DNA from: Desulfovibrio sp. TomC
Lineage (GTDB): Bacteria; Desulfobacterota; Desulfovibrionia; Desulfovibrionales; Desulfovibrionaceae
Direction of reading: 5' to 3'
Assembly (NCBI RefSeq): GCF_000801335.2
Contig: NZ_JSEH01000005.1
Span: forward strand, 1-64,000
DNA: 64,000 nucleotides
The notes beneath the pieces were generated by a model that had not been told where the DNA came from, searched no databases, and worked only from the letters and a program-made list of their open reading frames with translations. Both the position numbers and the translations under genes were made by a program. Shown here piece after piece: positions 45,185 through 54,256 of this stretch. Numbering within the stretch: position 1 is the first letter of the stretch; every line of letters begins with the position of its first letter.

Positions 45185-45302
45185 GGACTGATCGGGCCTC
45201 GACGCTTCCCGGTTGCCACAACGGCCGAAATCAGTCACATACAAGAATAGGACGACCCGGAACCGGTGCGTCGCAACACCCAGCCACCAAGGAGCATCCC
45301 AG

Positions 45303-45800
45303 ATGAGTGATCTGATTGTCGTCGGCTATGATGATATTTTCAAGGCTGAAGAAGTTCGGCTCAAACTCCTTAAAATGCAGAAAGAGTATCTGGTCGACCT
45401 GGAAGACGCCGTGGTTGCCGTCAAAAAGGGCGACGGCAAGGTCAAACTGAACCAGATGTACCATCTGGCCGCCTCCGGAGCGGTTGGCGGCGGCTTCTGG
45501 GGCATGCTGATCGGCCTGATCTTTTTAAACCCCATCCTGGGAGCCGTGGTCGGAGCCGGGGCCGGGGCGGCGGCCGGAGCCTTGTCCGATGTCGGCATCG
45601 ACGACGATTTCATGAAAAAACTGGCGGAACATTTGCAACCCAACACCTCGGTGCTGTTTGTGCTCATCCGCAAGATGACGGCGGACAAGGTCCTGGCCGA
45701 GCTGTCCGGCACCGGCGGCAAGGTGCTCCAGACCTCGTTGTCCCACGAGGACGAGAGCAAGCTGCAGACCGCCCTGGACGCGGCCAAAGCCTCGGCCTAG
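45303..45800 (+). CDS. DUF1269-family protein with a glycine-zipper membrane segment
   Basis: The 165-residue protein has an N-terminal alpha/beta part (LIVVGYDDIFKAEEVRLKL) and a Gly/Ala-rich hydrophobic stretch (GGGFWGMLIGLIFLNPILGA, then AVVGAGAGAAAGA). The C-terminal part contains SVLFVLIRKMTADKVLAEL. This is the DUF1269 layout, of unknown function, probably membrane-associated. AAGGAG lies nine nt before the ATG. It stands alone and is followed by a strong terminator. Confidence 0.88.
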   Translation: MSDLIVVGYDDIFKAEEVRLKLLKMQKEYLVDLEDAVVAVKKGDGKVKLNQMYHLAASGAVGGGFWGMLIGLIFLNPILGAVVGAGAGAAAGALSDVGIDDDFMKKLAEHLQPNTSVLFVLIRKMTADKVLAELSGTGGKVLQTSLSHEDESKLQTALDAAKASA

Positions 45801-45819
45801 CCGATTTGCAACGCGAAAC

Positions 45820-45855
45820 AAAACGCCCGCCGGGCAACCGGCGGGGCGTTTTGTT
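45820..45855 (+). terminator. Rho-independent terminator after the DUF1269 gene
   Basis: AAAACGCCCGCCGG pairs with CCGGCGGGGCGTTTT, with one bulged base and a short loop, and runs into TTTTGTTT. Confidence 0.9.
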
Positions 45856-45964
45856 TGGGGCGCAGGGCAGTATGGGATAGGGTACCGGCGCACTGGAAAG
45901 TGCGTGCTTGCGCTGCCGGGACGCCCGGAGCATAGCCTGGGCAAAAGCCTGTGGAGGGATGCCC

Positions 45965-46993
45965 ATGAAGACATTGTTTGACGCCACGACCATCAAGGGC
46001 CGAACACTCAAAAACCGGCTGTTTCGTTCCGCCACCTGGGAACGGCTGGCCGACGGCGACGGCCGGCTCACGCCGCAACTCCTTGCCGTCTATGAGGAGC
46101 TGGCCCAAGGCGGGGTGGGGGCCATCATCACCAGCGCCCTGTACCTCCAGGCCACGGCCAGGTCGTTGCCCGGCCAGCTCGGCCTCTATGACGCCGCCGG
46201 CCTGGACGGGCACCGGCGTCTCGTGGCGACGGCCCATGGGAACGGAGCGTTGCTCCTGGGCCAACTGGCTTTTGCCGGCCGCGACGGCGTCATGTGGACG
46301 GCCAATGATCCGAGCACCGCAGTCCTGGACGAACTGCCGCAGTACTATGCCCGGGGAGCGGCCCTGGCCCGGGAGGCGGGCTACGACGGGGTGCAGGTCC
46401 ACGCAGCCCACGGCTATTTCTTAAGCCAGTTCCTCAGTCCTGCGGCCAACGGCCGCACCGACGCCTACGGCGGATCGTCCGAAGGCCGCCGGGCCTTGCT
46501 CATGGCCATCTATGCGGCCGTTCGCCGGGAGGTCGGGGAGGATTTCCTGCTGTCCGTCAAGCTGGACTGCCGCGATATGCATGAAACGCCGGGCGTTTTC
46601 GAGGAATGCCTCGGCGCGGCCACGGCCCTGGACGCGGCCGGCATCGATCTGGTCGAAGTGAGCGGCCTTGGCGGCAACAAGGGGATTTGCGGCGGCAAGA
46701 AGCAAGCGCAGTCCGTGTTTCGCCCTGAGGCGGCGGCCGTGGCCGAGGCCATTGCCGCGCCAGTCATTTTGGTCGGGGCCAACCGGTCGCCGGCGACCAT
46801 GGAAGCCATCGCCAACGAGACGGCCATCGCCTATTTCGCCCTGTCCCGACCGCTTCTGCGCCAGCCGGATCTGCCGGCCCGCTGGCAGGGCGGATCAACG
46901 GAGACGGCGCGTTGCGTGTCGTGCGGGAAATGTTACGACGAGGCCGGGAACAACTGCTTTTTTGTCCGGCGCGCGGCCGCCGGCGAGGCCTGA
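45965..46993 (+). CDS. Old-yellow-enzyme family NADH:flavin oxidoreductase
   Basis: The 342-residue TIM-barrel flavoprotein begins with KGRTLKNRLFRSATWE and has the substrate motif VHAAHGYFLSQFLSPAANGR (His and His replacing the common His/Asn pair), then DAYGGSSEGRR. A late Cys-rich segment (CVSCGKCYDEAGNNCFF) is unusual for a short OYE and could bind a metal or cluster. The start is ATG 45965, six nt after GGAGGG; an ATG two codons earlier overlaps that site. The substrate is unknown. Confidence 0.88.
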   Translation: MKTLFDATTIKGRTLKNRLFRSATWERLADGDGRLTPQLLAVYEELAQGGVGAIITSALYLQATARSLPGQLGLYDAAGLDGHRRLVATAHGNGALLLGQLAFAGRDGVMWTANDPSTAVLDELPQYYARGAALAREAGYDGVQVHAAHGYFLSQFLSPAANGRTDAYGGSSEGRRALLMAIYAAVRREVGEDFLLSVKLDCRDMHETPGVFEECLGAATALDAAGIDLVEVSGLGGNKGICGGKKQAQSVFRPEAAAVAEAIAAPVILVGANRSPATMEAIANETAIAYFALSRPLLRQPDLPARWQGGSTETARCVSCGKCYDEAGNNCFFVRRAAAGEA

Positions 46994-47171
46994 CGCCGGG
47001 GCTTCAGGCTCCCGCAGCCGGCCGTGGCCGCCATACGCCCGGGTCGCCGCTGGCTGCGGCAACGAACAAATACCCTAGCCGGCGTCCGGGAATACCCGGA
47101 CGCCGGCCCAAGGGGGAAACTGCCAAGCCCGCCGTTGCCGGCCGGGCCTGGCTTTGGCGCAGGACGAAGGA

Positions 47172-47660
47172 TCAGGCGTCTTCGATGGGGCCGTTGAAGA
47201 CGATGGAGATGATTTCGTAGTTGATCTTGCCGCGCGGGGCATCCACCGTGATTTCATCACCCACGGACTTGCCCAGAAGGGCCAATCCCACAGGGGAAAG
47301 GAGCGAAATGGAGCCTTTGCTCGGTTCCGCTTCGTCGGGACCAAGCAGGGTGTACTTTTTGATGTCGCCGGTATCGACGTCTTCGATCTCAACCGTAGCC
47401 CCGAAGATGACTTGGTCGCCACCTAACGTATTGAGATCGATGACGTTAAAGCGCGACATGCGGGATTCGATGTAGTTGATGCGGGCTTCGAGCATGCCCT
47501 GGCGTTCACGGGCGGCTTCGTAGCCGGCGTTTTCGCGCAGGTCGCCTTCTTCACGCGCTTCCTTGATGGCCAAAATAACGCCCGGGCGTTCTTTCTTCAG
47601 CCGTTCAAGCTCGCGTTCCAGCCGTCTGAAGCCTTCAACGGTAATAGGAATGCTTTCCAT
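47172..47660 (-). CDS. greA: Transcription elongation factor GreA
   Basis: The 162-residue protein has the coiled-coil N-terminus (GFRRLERELERLKKERPGVI), the acidic tip region EAREEGDLRENAGYEAARER and a C-terminal domain ending DEITVDAPRGKINYEIISI. It rescues backtracked RNA polymerase by stimulating transcript cleavage. Start 47660 follows AAGGT by six nt; the ATG two codons earlier abuts that site. Confidence 0.96.
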   Translation of the reverse strand: MESIPITVEGFRRLERELERLKKERPGVILAIKEAREEGDLRENAGYEAARERQGMLEARINYIESRMSRFNVIDLNTLGGDQVIFGATVEIEDVDTGDIKKYTLLGPDEAEPSKGSISLLSPVGLALLGKSVGDEITVDAPRGKINYEIISIVFNGPIEDA

Positions 47661-47894
47661 CGTCATACCTTGCAATCGAGAGATGTTGGAGTGTCGGGGC
47701 GCCAACGACAGCGGCCCCGCCCAGGATGGGCGCGGCCGCCAAGTGGTCGTGGAAGTCATACGGACACGGACACTTGACTGGTTAGTCCATACACGGCTTG
47801 TGGTCAAGACGGGAGTTGTCCGGCGGCCCTGCCATCGGCTATAGCGGGACTGGGCCGACGGAATCACATCCATATTGCCTGAGAGGAGATCAGT

Positions 47895-48338
47895 ATGCGC
47901 GTCTATCTCGCGGGACCGCTTTTTACCCTGGCCGAGCGCCGCTTTATGGCCGAGTTGCGCGATCTGGCCGCAGTCTTGCCCGGCGTTGCGCCGCTGTGGC
48001 CCGGGGATCTGTTTGTCAACGATGATCTGGCCGGCATGGGGCATACCGCCAAAAGCCATATCTTCCGGGGCTGCCTGTCGGCTCTGGATGGCTGTGATCT
48101 CGTGGTCGCGGTCCTGGACGGTCCGGCCGTCGATGACGGCACGGCCTGGGAAGTCGGCTATGCCTACGCCCGGGGCATCCCGGCCTGGGGGCTGCGCACG
48201 GATTTTCGCAGCGCCGGGGATACCAGCCAGTCCCTGGTCAACTGTATGATTGAATGCTCCTGCACCGAGATCTTCCGCGATGTCGAGCCATTGCTCGCCG
48301 CCTTGGGTCGCCGGGCCGCAACGTCGGACCTTGTCTAA
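47895..48338 (+). CDS. Nucleoside 2-deoxyribosyltransferase family protein
   Basis: The 147-residue protein has the N-terminal VYLAGPLFTLAERRFM, then LDGPAVDDGTAWEVGYAYAR, where the Glu is the likely nucleophile. The fold transfers deoxyribose between bases, or hydrolyses deoxynucleoside monophosphates in the DNPH/RCL branch. It is short, like those in purine-salvage loci. A site (GAGAGGAG) precedes the ATG. The 234-bp gap from greA shows no clear promoter. Confidence 0.88.
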   Translation: MRVYLAGPLFTLAERRFMAELRDLAAVLPGVAPLWPGDLFVNDDLAGMGHTAKSHIFRGCLSALDGCDLVVAVLDGPAVDDGTAWEVGYAYARGIPAWGLRTDFRSAGDTSQSLVNCMIECSCTEIFRDVEPLLAALGRRAATSDLV

Positions 48339-48431
48339 CCAAACTTTCATTTGCGCCTCTGTGAGGCTTGGCCTATTTCTGGCTGCACGCTTGGACTGTT
48401 GCCTCTGTCTTTAAACCGCAACCAGGGGTGG

Positions 48432-48716
48432 ATGGCAGTCATGTTGGAAGCTTGTCAGGATCCGCTCGCCTACTTGGTGGACCAGTTGTGTTGCCGGGTG
48501 TATCTCGACGGCGCCGGGAACGTGCGCCTGGGCTTTTCCCGCCGCCACGACCTGACGGACATGATGACCGCCCAGGGGATTGCCCGGTCCAATGCCGGGG
48601 AATTGCGCGCCCGTCTGCGCCAGTCCCAGGGCGGCTCCGACGCCGCCAGACCGGAGCCGGCCGAGACCTCCATGGTCGAGCACGTCGCCCTTGGCGCATT
48701 TTGTCCCCTCGTCTGA
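48432..48716 (+). CDS. Possible small protein, unknown
   Basis: The 94-residue frame (MAVMLEACQDPLAYLVDQLC...) has an amphipathic start and a basic middle part. Codon use is ordinary and AGGGGTGG sits upstream, so a real gene is plausible, but I see no domain. The C-terminal third is loosely composed. It could equally be an accidental frame in GC-rich DNA. Confidence 0.4.
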   Translation: MAVMLEACQDPLAYLVDQLCCRVYLDGAGNVRLGFSRRHDLTDMMTAQGIARSNAGELRARLRQSQGGSDAARPEPAETSMVEHVALGAFCPLV

Positions 48717-48920
48717 ATTCTGCTTTCGCTTTTTTCCCTGCAAACGCCTTTTCCCTGAGACCCTGTTTCCCAGGCCATTACGGCTCTGGGACCTTCCTTT
48801 GCGGGCCATCCTGCCCGGGCGACGTCCCCAGGTCCGGCTGGCCGGGCCTGGTCGTGGGCTGTGCCCCATGGCCGAAGGCTCGGGCGGCAGCGATTTTGGG
48901 AAAAGAAGCGGCATTGCCGG
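48717..48920. other. Gene-free stretch before the feo promoter
   Basis: The segment is GC-rich with several CCTTTTCCC-like runs and no convincing open frame or hairpin. It separates the doubtful small ORF from the Fur-controlled promoter. Confidence 0.4.
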
Positions 48921-48950
48921 TTGACATTGATATTGAATATCATTTACAAG
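48921..48950 (+). promoter_or_regulatory. feoAB promoter with embedded Fur box
   Basis: TTGACA at 48921-48926 serves as -35, and TACAAG at 48945-48950 as a possible -10 (18-bp spacer). Between them, 48928-48942 is TGATATT-G-AATATCA, a perfect 7-1-7 palindrome like the Fur consensus. Fur bound with iron would block polymerase here. The untranslated leader to the feoA start is about 180 nt. Confidence 0.8.
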
Positions 48951-49137
48951 ACGCCCGGATGCGGACGCCGCGCCCGGAGCGCGTTGTTCCGGCAACGGAA
49001 CCGGGCCGGTGCGGCAAGTGCCGCGTCAGGACCCGTCAGCGGGCCGGCCGGTGGCCGGCCGGCAGTTGGAATCTTATTTTGAAGTGATACGCTTGCCTTG
49101 GCCACGACGGCCGGCGGGCTTGCCAAGGAGGAACGGC

Positions 49138-49368
49138 ATGGTAGTGTCTTTGCGAAAACTGGCCGTCAATCAGAAAGGCTGCATTCGGGCCGTCACGGCC
49201 AATGGCGAGATGGGGCGGCGCATCCGCGACATGGGCCTTGTGCCCGGTACCCAGATCATGGTGGTCGGACGCGCCCCGCTGGTCGATCCGGTTGCCCTGC
49301 GGATGCGCGGGTTCACCTTGTCGCTTCGCAACGCCGAAGCCGACTATATTACGGTGGAGGCGCTCTAA
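49138..49368 (+). CDS. feoA: Ferrous iron transport protein FeoA
   Basis: The 76-residue protein is an SH3-like FeoA domain (LRKLAVNQKGCIRAVTANGE, then RDMGLVPGTQIMVVGRAPLV). It is a cytosolic accessory of the iron transporter FeoB. A strong site (AAGGAGGA) precedes ATG 49138. It ends 2 nt before feoB, so the two are coupled. Confidence 0.96.
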   Translation: MVVSLRKLAVNQKGCIRAVTANGEMGRRIRDMGLVPGTQIMVVGRAPLVDPVALRMRGFTLSLRNAEADYITVEAL

Positions 49369-49370
49369 CG

Positions 49371-51557
49371 ATGGGCACGACCATCCGCGTGGCTGTATCC
49401 GGCCAGCCCAACTGCGGCAAATCCACGATGTTTAACGCCATTACCGGCGGCTCGGCCCGGGTGGGCAACTACCCCGGCATTACCGTCGACCGCCTGGAAG
49501 GGCTGTATCGGCAAAACGGCTATGACATCCATTTGGTGGACCTCCCCGGCACCTACTCCCTGACCTCCTATTCCCTGGAGGAGCTGGTCGCCCGCAACGT
49601 CATCGTGGACGAACATCCCGACGTGGTCATCAACATGATCGACGCCACGGCCCTGGAGCGCAGCCTCTATCTGGCCGTGCAGTTCATGGAAATCGGCGCG
49701 CCCATGGTCCTTGGCCTCAACATGATGGACGAGGTCAAGCGCAACGGGGTGACCATCGACGTCCAGAAGCTGTCCCAGCTTCTGGGCGTGCCGGTCATTC
49801 CCTGCGTGGCCCGGATGGGGCAGGGCCGCGAGGAACTCATGCAGGCCGTGGCGGCCGCCTACAAGGAAGGGGGCGGGACCTGGAAGCCCATCCGCCTGTC
49901 CTACGGCCCGGAACTTGATCCGGTCATCGAGCGCATGACCAGGATCATCGAGGAAGACGGGTTCCTGACCAGTCGCCATGATCCTCGCTGGGTGGCCATA
50001 AAATATCTTGAAGCCGACGAGCAGGTCATGGCCGAAGGCCGGGCCGCCGGCGCGACGGCGGAGCGGTTGGAAGCCATCTGCAAAGAGGCCGAAATCCACA
50101 CCCGCCAGCACTGCGCCGCCACTCCTGACGCCATCATCGCCGACTGGCGCTACGGCTTCATCAACGGCCTGCTCAAACAGGGGGTCGTGACCGGCGGCGA
50201 CGAACTGCGCCGCACCTCGTCCGATTCCATTGACCGCATTGTGACCCACAAGGTGTTTGGTCCCGTCATCATGCTGGCCGTCTTGTGGTTCATGTTCCAG
50301 ATCACCTTCACCATCGGGGCCTATCCCCAGAGCTGGGTGAAAGCCGGCTTTGAGTGGCTGGCCGGCCTGGGCACGACGTATCTCCCGGAAGGCAATCTGC
50401 AATCCCTGATCGTTTCCGGCATGATCGGCGGCGTGGGATCGGTTTTGGGTTTCACACCGCTTATCTGCATCATGTTCGCTATGCTCGTGTTCCTGGAAGA
50501 CCTCGGCTACATGGCCCGGGTGGCCTATATGATGGACCGTGTGCTGCGGATTTTCGGCCTGCACGGCATGTCGGTCATGCCGTTGATCATGTCCGGCGGC
50601 ATCCCTGGCGGCTGCGCCGTGCCGGGCGTCATGAGCGCCCGGACCCTGCGCAGTCCCCGGGAGCGTCTGGCCACCATCCTGACCGCGCCGTTTATGGTCT
50701 GCGGGGCCAAAACCACGGCTTACCTCATGCTCGTGGCCGCTTTTTTCCCGGACAATCCGACCCAGGCCATGTTCTTCGTGGTCCTGGCCGCCTGGGGTTT
50801 CGTCCTGATCGTGTCGCGGCTTCTGCGCTGGACCGTGATCAAGGGCGAGTCCACGCCCTTTGTCATGGAGATTCCGCCCTATCGCCTGCCCACGCTGCGC
50901 GGCGTGGCCACCCACACGCTGGAGCGGGTCTGGCAGTATGTCAAAAAGGCCGGCACCGTGATTCTGGCCGTGTCCATCCTCATGTGGGCGATTATGACCT
51001 TTCCCAAGCTGTCTGCGGAAACCGTGGCCGGCTTTGACGCAAAGCGGTTGGAGGCGGTGGAGCAGATCAAGGCGGCCAATCCTGAGGCCTCCCAGGAGGA
51101 ACTGACGGCTTTGACCGAGGACGCCACCAAGGCAATTGACGACCAGCAAAACGAAGAGGCCCTTAAAAACTCCGTGGGCGGACGGATGAGTGCGTTCGTG
51201 CGCCCGGTCACCGATCTGGCCGGCTTCCCCTGGCAGGCCAATGTGGCGCTGCTGGGCGGGTTTGCGGCCAAGGAGGTCTTTGTCTCCACCATGGCCACGG
51301 CCTATTCCATGGGCGCGGTGGACCCGGAGCAGTCGGATTCGCTCAGCGAGCGGCTGGCCGCTGATCCGGCCTGGAGCCTGCCGGCCATCTTAAGCGTCTT
51401 TACCTTCATGCTGCTCTATACGCCCTGCATGGTCACGGTGGTGGCCATTGCCAGGGAAACCAACTGGAAGTGGGCCGCCTTCTCGGTGTTTGGTTCCATG
51501 ACCTTTGCCTTTATCATGGCCGCTGCCGTCTACCGCCTTGCCGGACTCTTTGCCTGA
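49371..51557 (+). CDS. feoB: Ferrous iron transporter FeoB
   Basis: The 728-residue protein has an N-terminal G domain: G1 GQPNCGKST, G2 GNYPGITVD, G3 DLPG and G4 NMMD. A helical domain and about ten membrane helices with two Gate motifs follow (for example SGGIPGGCAVPGVMSARTLR). It imports Fe2+ in a GTP-dependent manner. It is the second gene of the Fur-controlled operon. No FeoC is present. A strong terminator follows. Confidence 0.97.
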   Translation: MGTTIRVAVSGQPNCGKSTMFNAITGGSARVGNYPGITVDRLEGLYRQNGYDIHLVDLPGTYSLTSYSLEELVARNVIVDEHPDVVINMIDATALERSLYLAVQFMEIGAPMVLGLNMMDEVKRNGVTIDVQKLSQLLGVPVIPCVARMGQGREELMQAVAAAYKEGGGTWKPIRLSYGPELDPVIERMTRIIEEDGFLTSRHDPRWVAIKYLEADEQVMAEGRAAGATAERLEAICKEAEIHTRQHCAATPDAIIADWRYGFINGLLKQGVVTGGDELRRTSSDSIDRIVTHKVFGPVIMLAVLWFMFQITFTIGAYPQSWVKAGFEWLAGLGTTYLPEGNLQSLIVSGMIGGVGSVLGFTPLICIMFAMLVFLEDLGYMARVAYMMDRVLRIFGLHGMSVMPLIMSGGIPGGCAVPGVMSARTLRSPRERLATILTAPFMVCGAKTTAYLMLVAAFFPDNPTQAMFFVVLAAWGFVLIVSRLLRWTVIKGESTPFVMEIPPYRLPTLRGVATHTLERVWQYVKKAGTVILAVSILMWAIMTFPKLSAETVAGFDAKRLEAVEQIKAANPEASQEELTALTEDATKAIDDQQNEEALKNSVGGRMSAFVRPVTDLAGFPWQANVALLGGFAAKEVFVSTMATAYSMGAVDPEQSDSLSERLAADPAWSLPAILSVFTFMLLYTPCMVTVVAIARETNWKWAAFSVFGSMTFAFIMAAAVYRLAGLFA

Positions 51558-51584
51558 CGCTTCGGCCTGACGGATTACCGACGC

Positions 51585-51621
51585 ACAAAGCGCCCGGGGA
51601 GAAGTTCCCCGGGCGCTTTGT
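51585..51621 (+). terminator. Terminator after feoB
   Basis: The arms 51585-51599 and 51607-51621 form a perfect 15-bp stem (ACAAAGCGCCCGGGG and its complement) with a 7-nt loop, and the right arm ends in TTTGT. Confidence 0.85.
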
Positions 51622-51790
51622 TGTGTGGAAACGACAGATGGACCCATGGGCCGGTGTGTTTGCAACCCCGGCGGAGGGCCAAAAGCGGGCAGGGCCGTTG
51701 CCGCCGCAGCAACGGCGGTTGTCGTCAAGGCTGGACTGCGGCTGCCCCGGTCCGCAGCCGACCGATGCCAGCCCGCGCCAAACACCCCTT

Positions 51791-51869
51791 AAAAAGCTTC
51801 TCCCGTCGAGGGGTCCGGGGGGATCATCCCCCCGGTGGGGTCCGGGGCAAAGCCCCGGCCGCCGGAGGC
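51791..51869. repeat. Type B palindromic repeat between feoB and purU
   Basis: It has the shared lead-in AAGCTTCTCCC, the 21-nt CCGGGGGGAT hairpin and a second stem CCGGGGC/GCCCCGG, and it ends GGCCGCCGGAGGC. It lies between convergent genes. The rest of the 338-bp gap, apart from the terminator, is featureless. Confidence 0.8.
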
Positions 51870-51895
51870 ATTCTTCCGTCTTTTCTCTCTTTATC

Positions 51896-52753
51896 CTACC
51901 GAAATACCACGGTCTTGTTCCCAAAAACGATAACCCGGTCTTCCAGGTGCCAGGTGACGGCCCGGGCCAGGACGGTGCGTTCCAGTTCGCTGCCCATGGC
52001 CTTGAGGTCGGCCACGCTGTGGCGGTGGGTCACCCGGGCCGTGTCCTGTTCGATGATCGGCCCGGCGTCGAGTTCGGCGGTCACGTAATGGGCCGTGGCC
52101 CCGATCAGCTTCACGCCTTTTTCGTGGGCCTGGCGGTAGGGATCGGCGCCGACAAAGGCCGGCAGGAAGGAATGGTGAATATTGATCACCCGGGTTTCGT
52201 AGGGCCGCAGGAAGTCGGCCGACAGGACGCGCATGTAACGGGCCAGGACCACGAGATCGATGTCCGGGCCAAGCAGTTCGGCCATGCGGCCTTCGGCCTC
52301 GGCCATGCCGCCGTCGCCGACCGGCACGCAGTGGTAGGGCACGCCGAACTGTTCCACGGCTTCGCGCGGGTCCTCGTGGTTGCCGATGACCATGGACAGC
52401 CGGCAGGGCAGTTCCTGGCGGGCGTAGCGCCACAGCAGTTCCATGAGGCAGTGGTCGTGGCGCGAGACCAGGATGGCCGTGCGCTTGGGTTCGTCGGAAT
52501 ACGACAGCCGCCAGTCCATGGCAAAGCGGTTGCCCACCACTTCACCGAAAGCCGTTTCCAAGGCGGTCCGGGACACATCCATATAGGGCGTATAAAACTC
52601 CAGGCGCATGAAGAAGGTGCCGCCTTCGGGGTCGGTGGAGTGCTGGTCCAGGTCGATAATGTTGGCCCCGTGGGTGTACAGAAACGTGGTGACGGCAGAA
52701 ACAATGCCGGGTCGGTCCGGGCAGGTGATGCGCAGGCGGGCGGTTGCGGCCAT
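51896..52753 (-). CDS. purU: Formyltetrahydrofolate deformylase
   Basis: The 285-residue protein has an N-terminal ACT domain ([20 protein letters not shown]) and a formyltransferase-fold catalytic domain ([37 protein letters not shown]). It hydrolyses 10-formyltetrahydrofolate to formate and tetrahydrofolate. AAAAGGA precedes the ATG. It is divergent from ald. Confidence 0.96.
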   Translation of the reverse strand: MAATARLRITCPDRPGIVSAVTTFLYTHGANIIDLDQHSTDPEGGTFFMRLEFYTPYMDVSRTALETAFGEVVGNRFAMDWRLSYSDEPKRTAILVSRHDHCLMELLWRYARQELPCRLSMVIGNHEDPREAVEQFGVPYHCVPVGDGGMAEAEGRMAELLGPDIDLVVLARYMRVLSADFLRPYETRVINIHHSFLPAFVGADPYRQAHEKGVKLIGATAHYVTAELDAGPIIEQDTARVTHRHSVADLKAMGSELERTVLARAVTWHLEDRVIVFGNKTVVFR

Positions 52754-52981
52754 GGATTTATGTCCTTTTGGTGAGTCTGGCCCGGGAAAACCGGGAAAAA
52801 GGGCATACCGCAGAACGGTTTCGGAGGCCAGACCGGGGCCACCAAATATTATTCGGACAATATTGTCAAAAGCCGCAAATTATTTTACAGATTGCCTGCC
52901 TAAGCGAGCGCGCCCCCGCTTCGAGTGCGCCAAGGCCGAAGGGAAGCCAAACTTACCAAACGCTGTTTGCGAGGTATTCTT

Positions 52982-54088
52982 ATGATTATCGGGATCCCAA
53001 AAGAAATTAAGACCCTGGAAAATCGCGTGGCCATGACCCCGGGCGCGGTGGAAACGCTGGTGCGCCGGGGCCATGCCGTGCTGGTGGAAACCGGAGCCGG
53101 CCAGGGCTCGGGCCTGACCGACGAGCAGTACGCGGCCGCCGGGGCCAAGCTCGTTGGCGTCGCCGAAGCCTGGGGCGGGGATATGGTCATCAAGGTCAAG
53201 GAGCCGATTGCTTGTGAATACAAGTATCTGCGCAAGGGGCTGCTCCTTTTTACCTACCTCCATCTGGCGGCGGACCGGGCGCTGACCGAAGCGCTTTTGT
53301 CCTCGGGCGTCACGGGCGTGGCCTATGAAACCGTGCAGCTGGCCGACGGCACCCTGCCGCTGCTCGTGCCCATGAGCGAAGTGGCCGGGCGCATGGCCCC
53401 CCAGGTGGGCGCCCACGCCCTGGAAAAATCCCAGGGCGGGCGCGGCGTGCTGCTTGGCGGCGTGCCGGGCGTGCCGCAGGCCTCGGTGGTGGTGGTCGGG
53501 GCCGGCGTGGTCGGTTCCAACGCGGCCAAGATCGCCGTGGGCATGGGCGCGCAGGTGACGGTCCTTGACGTCAACCACGCCCGCCTCCAGTACCTTGACG
53601 ACATCTACCAGGGCCGCATCGTCACTTCGGCCAGCAACGAGGCCAATATCCGCAAGGCCGTGACCTACGCCGATCTGGTCATCGGCGCAGTGCTCATCCC
53701 CGGGGCCAAGGCCCCGCACCTGGTCACCCGGGACATGCTGCCCACCATGAAGGAAGGCTCGGTCATCGTGGACGTGGCCGTGGACCAGGGTGGTTGTGTG
53801 GAGACGATCAAGGCCACCACCCACGACGCGCCCACCTACGTTATTGACGGCGTGGTCCACTACGGCGTGGCCAACATGCCGGGGGCCGTGCCGCGCACCT
53901 CCACCTACGCCCTGTGCAACCAGACCCTGCCCTATGCCCTGAAACTGGCGGCCAAGGGCGTTGAGGCCTTGCGCGGGGACGCTGCCCTGGCGGCGGGACT
54001 CAACACCATCGACGGCAAGTTGACCTATGCCGGCGTGGCTGAGGCCCTGGGGCTGGAGCTGACGCCGCTGTCGGCTGCTTTGGCGTAA
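52982..54088 (+). CDS. ald: Alanine dehydrogenase
   Basis: The 368-residue enzyme has [20 protein letters not shown] with the substrate Arg, Lys in [14 protein letters not shown] and the NAD site [20 protein letters not shown]. It also has VDQGGCVET and [13 protein letters not shown]. It interconverts alanine and pyruvate plus ammonia. The start is the ATG before IIGIPKE, with GAGGT upstream. In the spacer from purU, AATATT at about 52845 and 52860 forms a short inverted repeat that could be an operator. Confidence 0.97.
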   Translation: MIIGIPKEIKTLENRVAMTPGAVETLVRRGHAVLVETGAGQGSGLTDEQYAAAGAKLVGVAEAWGGDMVIKVKEPIACEYKYLRKGLLLFTYLHLAADRALTEALLSSGVTGVAYETVQLADGTLPLLVPMSEVAGRMAPQVGAHALEKSQGGRGVLLGGVPGVPQASVVVVGAGVVGSNAAKIAVGMGAQVTVLDVNHARLQYLDDIYQGRIVTSASNEANIRKAVTYADLVIGAVLIPGAKAPHLVTRDMLPTMKEGSVIVDVAVDQGGCVETIKATTHDAPTYVIDGVVHYGVANMPGAVPRTSTYALCNQTLPYALKLAAKGVEALRGDAALAAGLNTIDGKLTYAGVAEALGLELTPLSAALA

Positions 54089-54256
54089 ATTTCCAATAGT
54101 TCCGGCAGTCCCGCGAACGGTGGGGCTGCCGGAGTTTCACAAAAATGTTGCATATCTCGAATCGGGGGATTCCCTTTGGGGCAAAGTTCAGGTATTGCCA
54201 GAGCACTCAGAGTTCCCGTGTAAGTACTTGAAATTGACTGCAAACAGGAGGCGTTC

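Noticed and set aside
43098-45191. 697-codon plus-strand ORF opposite the UbiB-like and phasin-like genes
   Set aside because: It is a GC-rich antisense shadow (Gly/His/Gln-rich, no domain) of two well-supported minus-strand genes.
49365-51149. 594-codon minus-strand ORF opposite feoB
   Set aside because: Composition is His/Gly/Gln-rich noise and the opposite strand encodes a complete FeoB.
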